Shown one piece after another: positions 57,837-64,000 of a DNA stretch of 64,000 bases (the stretch's first letter is position 1; each line of letters begins with the position of its first letter). The translations under genes and the position numbers were made by a program. Under the pieces are notes generated by a model, which saw nothing but the letters and a program-made list of their open reading frames with translations, did not search any database and was not told the DNA's origin. The DNA lies in contig AP031352.1 in the NCBI GenBank assembly GCA_037833965.1, positions 23,354,501-23,418,500 on the forward strand, given 5' to 3'. Source of the DNA: Marchantia polymorpha subsp. ruderalis. Taxonomy: Eukaryota > Streptophyta > Marchantiopsida > Marchantiales > Marchantiaceae.

Positions 57837-60380
57837 ACAACATTGGGGACAGTTTCGATCCCATGGATGATCCCGTCATCCTCGCAGCCTCATGCGTGTT
57901 GCAACAACCCAGTAGTCTCTCCTCCGAGGCAGGCGCCTTTCCCCAGCCACAGAGCACGAGGGATGGGGTTCTAGTACCGTAGCCTGGTGGTCCTCTTGGT
58001 TCTCAAGAGGCCCAACATGACGACGATGATAGTGATGAGTTGGTGTAAATTTTTCGACGCTGCTGATCGGATGCTCTCGAAGAATATATTTGATTGATCG
58101 GGTGCCCTCGCGTTTCTTGGGGTCAATCAGTATTTCGGATTGTCTCCTTCGGCATACTCACATTCAGGCGCTTCGACCCGAAGATCCGGGCCTTCTTTCA
58201 AATTGAGAATCGTTCTCTGCGATGCATCGACCTGATCGATTGTGGCATTTCCTGAATGCCAACTACGGAAGGGGTTTTGTCACGTACTGTTCTGTAGATA
58301 AATTAGTTTTGTAGTATGAGTTTTCGTCTCTGCCGGCCACCTTTTCTTGTAGTGAATTGCGTTGTCAGCTCACGCTGACAACCCAATTCAGTACAAATTG
58401 GTGCGGTTTCGGCGGATTCCAGCGGGTACAGCGGGATTCTACTGTGTATTGTGTTGTTAATCAATGGGATCGTCACGATCCCATTGATTGATAAACTGAA
58501 CAGCATCTCACATGCTGTTTTTTTATCAATCAATAGGAACATGAACCTTCCTATTCCCGTCAGTATTTCCCCACCCTTCCCACCTCGTCCCCATCCCTCG
58601 CGCAGCGGAGACCAGTTTGATCCGGACCTGGATGCTCTCGGCACCAACTTATCACTTGATGTGAGACGAGACGATTTGTATTATAAAAGCAGTGTTGCCC
58701 TTGCACCCCTTGCACCTCGTTGTCGAGTCATTTGATGAAAATGAAAGAAGAGAAAACATAACATTCGCCGATGGAAATCACTCGCCGATGGAAATCTCGT
58801 CGAGCGGATCGAGAGAGAGATAGAGAAGAAAGAGAGCAGGATCGTGAGACAGAGAGTCAGAGAAGAAAGAGACGGCAGACGGGGCCCTTCCCCGTCTGTG
58901 TGACGAGGCACGTGCGAGAGCGCGGAGGGGGGATGCGATGACGTAAGGCGGATCGGAGCGTGGGGCGCGGCCGCACGTTGGCATCACGTCGGGCCAGGGT
59001 GCCAGCTCGCCCGCTGGCCCGAGGGGCTAAATCGCGTAGTTGGGGGCTATTTCAAATCGGCACACTCCGCGTCCTGGCACCAGCAGCAGCAGCCCGATTC
59101 AAAATGGGGCGAACGGGGAGCAGGAGCAGGCCCGTCGCCCGTGCCGGGGCCGCGCGGGGGTCGCCGGTTCCGACCGTGTAGGACGGACGCGCTTGCCGCG
59201 ACAGTTGGCGCCCGGGCACATGGCCCTGCCCCGAAGACCCGAAGACCCCTCGCGCTCGCGGCTGCCCGGCCCATCGCATTGTGCTCGCCCCTCGAGCAAT
59301 TATTGCTGTACAGACTGGAAAGCGTCGTTTGATGCTTTGCCTGCTCGTGGGGAGAGGTCCTCAGACCTTGCATGTTGTGTATCTTGCTGTATATCCTGTT
59401 ATGCTGTGTCCTCCCGTGTCGATCCTGGTGGAAGATCTTAAAAAAAACTCGGCTCTGAATGCTTCTTTGAGAAGGCAGCATTTAGTGCCGGGTCAAGTTC
59501 TCTTCAGATCCTGGATCCGCCTGACTGGACAGAACCTCCTCCTCCTCCTCCCAAGGACGTCGAATGGAAGCATCGGAAACTTCGAGGTCCGTACCTGCCT
59601 GGTTGCGAGCGAGGACTACGGCGACCTTCCTACTACATGCGGCTAGATCGGTAGATCCCAGGTTAGGACGATCATGGGCTAGGGAATTTGTCGCGCCGGG
59701 GTTGGTGCGTTTCTTGATCATGTAATTACCGTTGACGGAGTCCGATCTAGAGGCCTCTACTCTACCACGGTTTCTTTTTTCTGCTCGTTGGGAGCTTTGG
59801 AAATTCAAATAAGTTCGTGTACACAATCGGGTCCCAACTTTTTTCTCTCACTTGGATTGTCGATTGTTGTTCTTGTAGTTGTTGTTTTGTCCTCTTGGTG
59901 ACTTTCGTGTGGCAAGATGCTGCGGAGGTGTCACCTTCTTTGACGTAATTCAAATCTGTGTCCTAGCAAGTCATGTAGTAGTTCGTAGCGCAGCCTCGCG
60001 AGTTCAAGTAGGTGAAAGCCCGTGGTGGTTGACTTCTACTCCAATGTGATGTTCCGTTGTTGATGAGAAGCGGTGCAATGAGAGTCGATGCAATCACGTA
60101 GTTTAACTGTTGTGCTCACATGCTGGATCCATTCATCTGTGGATGGGTGCTGGAACTCATGTACAACACTTGCTTGGTCCTTAATATGGTTGATTTGTTT
60201 GAAAGGTTGACTACTTCATATGTTTGACTAAGCCTGCGATTTGGTGCTCGCCGATTGAAACTGACTTGTTAGCGTGGAGGCAATATACGTTTCATTTGAG
60301 AACATCTCCAGAATTTCCTCGAATAGATATAACATCACCGTTGGATACTCGAAAGACCCGGATTATTAAACTTTTTTATA
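57837..60380. other. Intergenic, no gene recognised
   Basis: Contents are a small hairpin (57992-58010, CCTCTTG arms), the hairpin chain at 58353-58555 and a second GC-rich island at about 58580-59300. Its frames on both strands have no family resemblance. The island could be the promoter of an unrecognised transcript. Confidence 0.45.
58353..58555. repeat. Chain of five overlapping hairpins
   Basis: H1: 58353-58369 pairs with 58374-58390 (17 bp, one mismatch). H2: CCAATT at 58383-58388 pairs with 58396-58401. H3: 58459-58473 pairs with 58475-58489 (15 bp around one base). H4: 58483-58506 pairs with 58512-58534 (nearly perfect, 5-base loop). H5: AATAGGAA at 58532-58539 pairs with 58548-58555. 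H2 reuses part of H1's right arm, H4 part of H3's and H5 part of H4's, so neighbouring folds are mutually exclusive. Confidence 0.8.
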
Positions 60381-60690
60381 GTTGACACAAGGATTTTATG
60401 TATAATTGCTGCCTTGCTTGAAGCATGTTCTTTTAGAAGATAAGAGTCAGTACATGAAAACTTGAAGATTTTGACCTTTCAATAATTGACACAAGTATTT
60501 TATGTTGTATTGTTGCCTTGCTCGAAACAAGTTTGTATCTAGAAGATAAGAGTCAGTACATGAAACCTTGAAGATCAGGAATTTTGACCTTTTTAAGTTG
60601 ACACACGTATTTTGTGACTTATTATTCGCTCTTGCTTTAACCACAGTTATACCAAAATTAAGAGCCAGTACACGATACCTCGTGAATGAG
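60381..60690 (+). repeat. Three-copy tandem repeat, 104-112 bp
   Basis: Units begin TTGACACAAG (60382 and 60486) and TTGACACACG (60598). Each contains ATTTT(A/G)TG, GCCTTGCT or a variant, AAGAG(T/C)CAGTACA and a closing TGA-A-CTTG block. The first two units are close and the third is more diverged. The repeat is non-coding. Confidence 0.85.
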
Positions 60691-63600
60691 CTTCTAATGC
60701 GAACATCGGAAACTCATGGAGAGAACGGTTCAACGACCTCCCCTTGGAACTCGCAGATGAATCATCGTGTTATTTCAAAGTGAGCAGGGTCAGGAGACGA
60801 TGCGTACATGAGCCTTTCTAAAATAAGATGATGATTTCATGATCATAAACTGGTGACAGATTCCCACCTGCTGGCGGGTAGCAAAAGCATGGCATGAATA
60901 TGTGTTTTGTCACAGGGAATTCTGCGACAAAGAGCCGGCGCAGAGTGAAGGGCATGGCGCATAGCGGACCGTCGTGAAAGATTGTACAAAACAGCCCGTG
61001 GACCGGAGCAACCGGTAAGTGGCCCATGGCCGGCCGGATCCACTGCACTGTAGATAGATGCTCATAACACATGACGTTGTGATCCCTCGACAGACTCATG
61101 CACGATCCCTGCATCGCAGGACCTCCTACAGTCATTATCACGAGATCCTGACCTGACCAGTTGTAGACAGCTCACTTAGCTGCAGCTTTGTAAACTTACC
61201 GCGGTTTTAGTAAGTGTCGAATTGATTCAGCTTTCGTGGGTCATAATACTGTAATGCAATTTGCAATGTGAAGTCAAAGATCTGGAAACTGTGCATACGA
61301 GTTATCTCAAAACGTGCAATACGGATTTCCATGGGACGAAAGTGACTTCACTAAATCGAATATCTTATTTGTATTTTAGCTCAACCATCTGGTTAAGTAA
61401 AACGACTTGAATCTGATTTTCACATGCGGATTTTGAACCAGCGGTTTGTATATTTCATCATCGTGACGTATAAAATCACTTTGGTATGTCAACCATACTA
61501 ATTACTTCCTTGTACCACATTAAGTCACAATGATTAATTTCTTCATTTCACATGATTATCTCCATGTAATGTGTTTTTGACATATCTCTTAGGATATCTC
61601 AGCATTCCTGGCTGACTTTACCAAGAATTGTAACTGTGAGTCCATATATGATTGAAGCTCACATCAGCTAAAATATATAAAATAGTAACATACATGAACA
61701 TGTTATGTATGTTACCTCAACATTTTATGATAGATATTCTATTTAACTACATTTTACATAGTTAAATAAAAATAACTTTATGTAATTTGAACGTAGGTTG
61801 GGTGCTGCCTTGGTTCTGATTTGATTGGTCACTGAGTTATATTTGTTACCAAGTCTTGCAAAATAAAAAATCAAAACTATTGAGTCATCTCAATAGATTC
61901 TGAATCATCATATCGTACTTCCACATATCCGCTTAATCTAGATTCTTTTCTAGATGGATGCCCCTCAAAACCATATTAACAGATTATGTTAATATATCTC
62001 AAGAATCAAGATGTTGAGCAAAATGATTGTCTAACTTTCTAACAATATTGATCATAAAATAATCATCTTGGTTGGAATGTGTGTGCGTACACAACGAGGA
62101 GACTAATTCCATGGATTTACCTAAATCTGGTATCAGCGTTCTATCAAATCGTAGGTGGATGACTATACTGGCTCCAGCATCCTCTCACGATTACGAGGAT
62201 AATGCAATTCATGTGAGTTTTTTCTCGGAAATACTTATCTGTAGTTCAATAATGATGAAGGGTTGTAGAAGGAGAATGGTCATTCATCTTACCCACGATA
62301 GATGGGAAAGTTTTTTAATGCATTCCTGAAAAGTTTTCTTATCAACACGTAGTGTCCGCTGAAGTGGGCATCAGTAGGTACCAAATCAGACACAGAAATC
62401 AGGACCAAGTAGATCCACATATTATTCAAGTCAATTGATATTTTTTCTTTGCTTTGGACGGTAGAAAACCTCTTGAGAAAGAGAGAGACAATGTTTACAA
62501 ATCACCAGAGACTATTTCAAATTGAGCCAGAGAGTTATGATTTGACAATAACTTAATAGAGTCTTAGGGCGCGGAGAACATGAGCACCATGTCTATCCAG
62601 AAGAGACCTAACAATCAGAAGGTAGGTGTTCGAATAGGTACGGATGTATCCTAAGCACAAAGGGACAGGAAATGGGATGGTGACACAAGACCACTCAGGA
62701 CATAGCAAAGAGAAGCTGAGAGCTCGTTCTAACATACAGTTGACGGAAAACAGAAGTAGTTGGGAAGTTGAAATGGTGGGCAACAGACTCGATTGTGACT
62801 CAATGCTTGGATGAAGACATGCATAAGATATGGACGGAAGGATGGACTTCGTTGTGGTGGGAGGGAGAAATATGTGTGGTTGGTGTAGTAATGGAACTGC
62901 ATCAAATGTAAATCTACAATGGGACTATTTGTGTGAGAGAATAGTGGAATGGAGGGTGACACAATACCACCACTTCAGAAAGAATCACGCTGCCAACGCG
63001 GTAGCAATGGCGATGAGGATAGGGAGAAGGTACAACCATGACCTTTATTGAGATTGCTCACCACTCCAACAACCACGTACATACCGTTATTGGTTTCTCA
63101 TCGTTGTACTCGCATAAGAATGCAAGAAGAGTCAATCATGATATTTTAGTCGCATACTAGATTTTGCTAAAGTTCAAGATATCAAAACATGTGAAAATAA
63201 ACTTATAGATAGGTTGTATTGTGTATAAAAGAATCCTTTGACATATCAAATTTATTCTTTGAAACTCATTTTAAAAAATTCTATATGAATAGAGTGTTAT
63301 GTATTTATATACTTTTATACATTTACATCAATTTCATTCTTTCTAACACATTCAATCAACACTAAATCTTTCTTTTAAAAAAATAATATCACATAATGTT
63401 CACTTTTTGGAGTGAAATTATGGCTTAAAAATCATTCAATAAAAAAATTGAAACAAAATTTTATTCCAATTTCAAAATGTACTTGGATTAAAAAACTAAA
63501 CTTTAGCATGATTGTAAGATTTTAATTAAATCTTTTATGTTATTTTTTCATTGCTATAAATGTATCATTTAATTTCTTTAAACTCTAGTTAGATTATTTA

Positions 63601-63805
63601 CACCATTGCTTATATAATAGAGCATATTGTAGCTCTAATAACACAATTTAGGATATATTTTTGAAACAATCTTTGTGTTTTGATCTTTAACTTCAATTAT
63701 TCAAACTTTTAGTTTTTTTGGTTGTTCAAAGTTTGCATTTAAAGAAATAAAAATCTAGAAAATGCAGCTAGAGCAATATGTGTTACGGGCTAAATCAAAC
63801 GTCAA
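60691..63805. other. Intergenic, no gene recognised
   Basis: The stretch is moderate in GC to about 61.2 kb, then increasingly AT-rich. It holds the small-hairpin cluster at 61685-61995. Frames on both strands at 62.5-63.05 kb have no family resemblance. Confidence 0.5.
61685..61995. repeat. Cluster of five small perfect hairpins
   Basis: The perfect inverted repeats are: GTAACATACAT 61685-61695 with 61705-61715; TATTTAACTA 61740-61749 with 61759-61768; CTATTGAG 61877-61884 with 61889-61896; ATCTAGA 61936-61942 with 61949-61955; and ATATTAAC 61973-61980 with 61988-61995. Loops are 4-9 bases. Confidence 0.75.
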
Positions 63806-64000
63806 ATGTGTTAGTTGACAGCGTCATGTCAGCGATTTGTCTTTTTGTTAACGTTATCTGCCATGTCATCCATCCATTAGAAGTGTAATGAATAGCGAAG
63901 ATGAGAGATTATCTCTTTGTATTTGTTATGATTTATATATATAAAAAATCATTGTCGGTTTGTATCATATGTAGAGTTTATGTTTTCATCTTCGAGTGAA
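63806..64000 (+). mobile_element. Decayed LTR of the same family as the 3' LTR at 4909-5328 (cut by window end)
   Basis: The order of blocks matches 5036-5302: TGTGTTAGTTGACAG, then (C/T)CA(C/T)GTCAGC, then GTCATCCATCCA, then a TATA-like run, then CATTGT(C/T)GGT, ending CATCTTCGAGTGAA against ATCTTCGAGTGAA. One internal U3 unit is absent. Most differences are C-to-T or G-to-A, including CG steps. Whether it is a solo LTR or the start of a full element cannot be seen. Confidence 0.82.

Noticed and set aside
57992..58010. 7-bp hairpin (CCTCTTG arms) after GATL
   Set aside because: A short stem of this size is expected by chance at this scale; it was not counted with the hairpin chain.
62553..63051. 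Short frames on both strands near the right end
   Set aside because: They have no family resemblance, and the region is decayed AT-rich DNA near an LTR relic.
1..64000. CRISPR arrays, bacterial operons, phage or plasmid features
   Set aside because: Introns, plant gene families and LTR elements show eukaryotic nuclear DNA; no spaced direct-repeat array was seen.

Overview
The window looks like nuclear DNA of a land plant, most likely a bryophyte, with a liverwort as my best guess. The reasons are spliceosomal introns, plant-specific families (ARO, GATL, an ALE2-like receptor kinase), an intronless receptor kinase, long microsatellite-rich gene flanks, and a chromodomain Ty3/gypsy retrotransposon. 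The species is an inference; no marker in the window settles it.

Layout. 1-5328: a Ty3/gypsy chromovirus whose 5' LTR lies outside the window. Gag (3-602) is followed by a protease frame in the -1 frame, and the overlap carries a canonical frameshift heptamer plus hairpin/pseudoknot. An 858-bp solo LTR (987-1844, with GAAC duplicated) interrupts the protease-RT junction. Pol (1845-4895) and a 420-bp 3' LTR (4909-5328) follow. 5329-5991: remnant of a coiled-coil ORF into which the element inserted. 6165-6890: a diverged tandem duplication. 7621-11651: GC-rich flank and intronless gene for an ARMADILLO REPEAT ONLY protein (+). 11652-20314: no gene recognised; it becomes very AT-rich from about 15.5 to 19 kb. 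20315-22810: intronless ALE2-type receptor kinase (-), with a GC- and microsatellite-rich upstream flank to about 25 kb. 25.2-31.4 kb: AT-rich desert with a ~70-bp minisatellite. 32339-39019: six-exon dynamin-like GTPase of the nuclear SLIP-GC type (+). 40204-43344: nine-exon RRP8 rRNA methyltransferase (-), convergent with the GTPase. 43.6-49.9 kb: AT-rich desert. 54.5-57.6 kb: GC-rich flank and intronless GATL (GT8) gene (+). 57.6-64 kb: hairpin clusters, a three-copy repeat, and at the edge a decayed LTR copy of the same family as the element at the left end.

How the genes fit together. They are ordinary, unlinked housekeeping or developmental genes: polar growth (ARO), cell-surface signalling (ALE2-like), pectin/wall polysaccharide synthesis (GATL), rRNA modification (RRP8), and a probable nuclear GTPase of unknown plant role. 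There is no operon logic. Each gene sits in a GC-richer island between AT-rich stretches. The comparison of the two LTR copies suggests that these stretches are at least partly decayed transposons with C-to-T loss.

The strongest unusual signals are the gag-pro -1 frameshift cassette, the SLIP-GC-like GTPase with a degenerate G4 motif and a Met-less last exon, and the chain of overlapping hairpins at 58353-58555.
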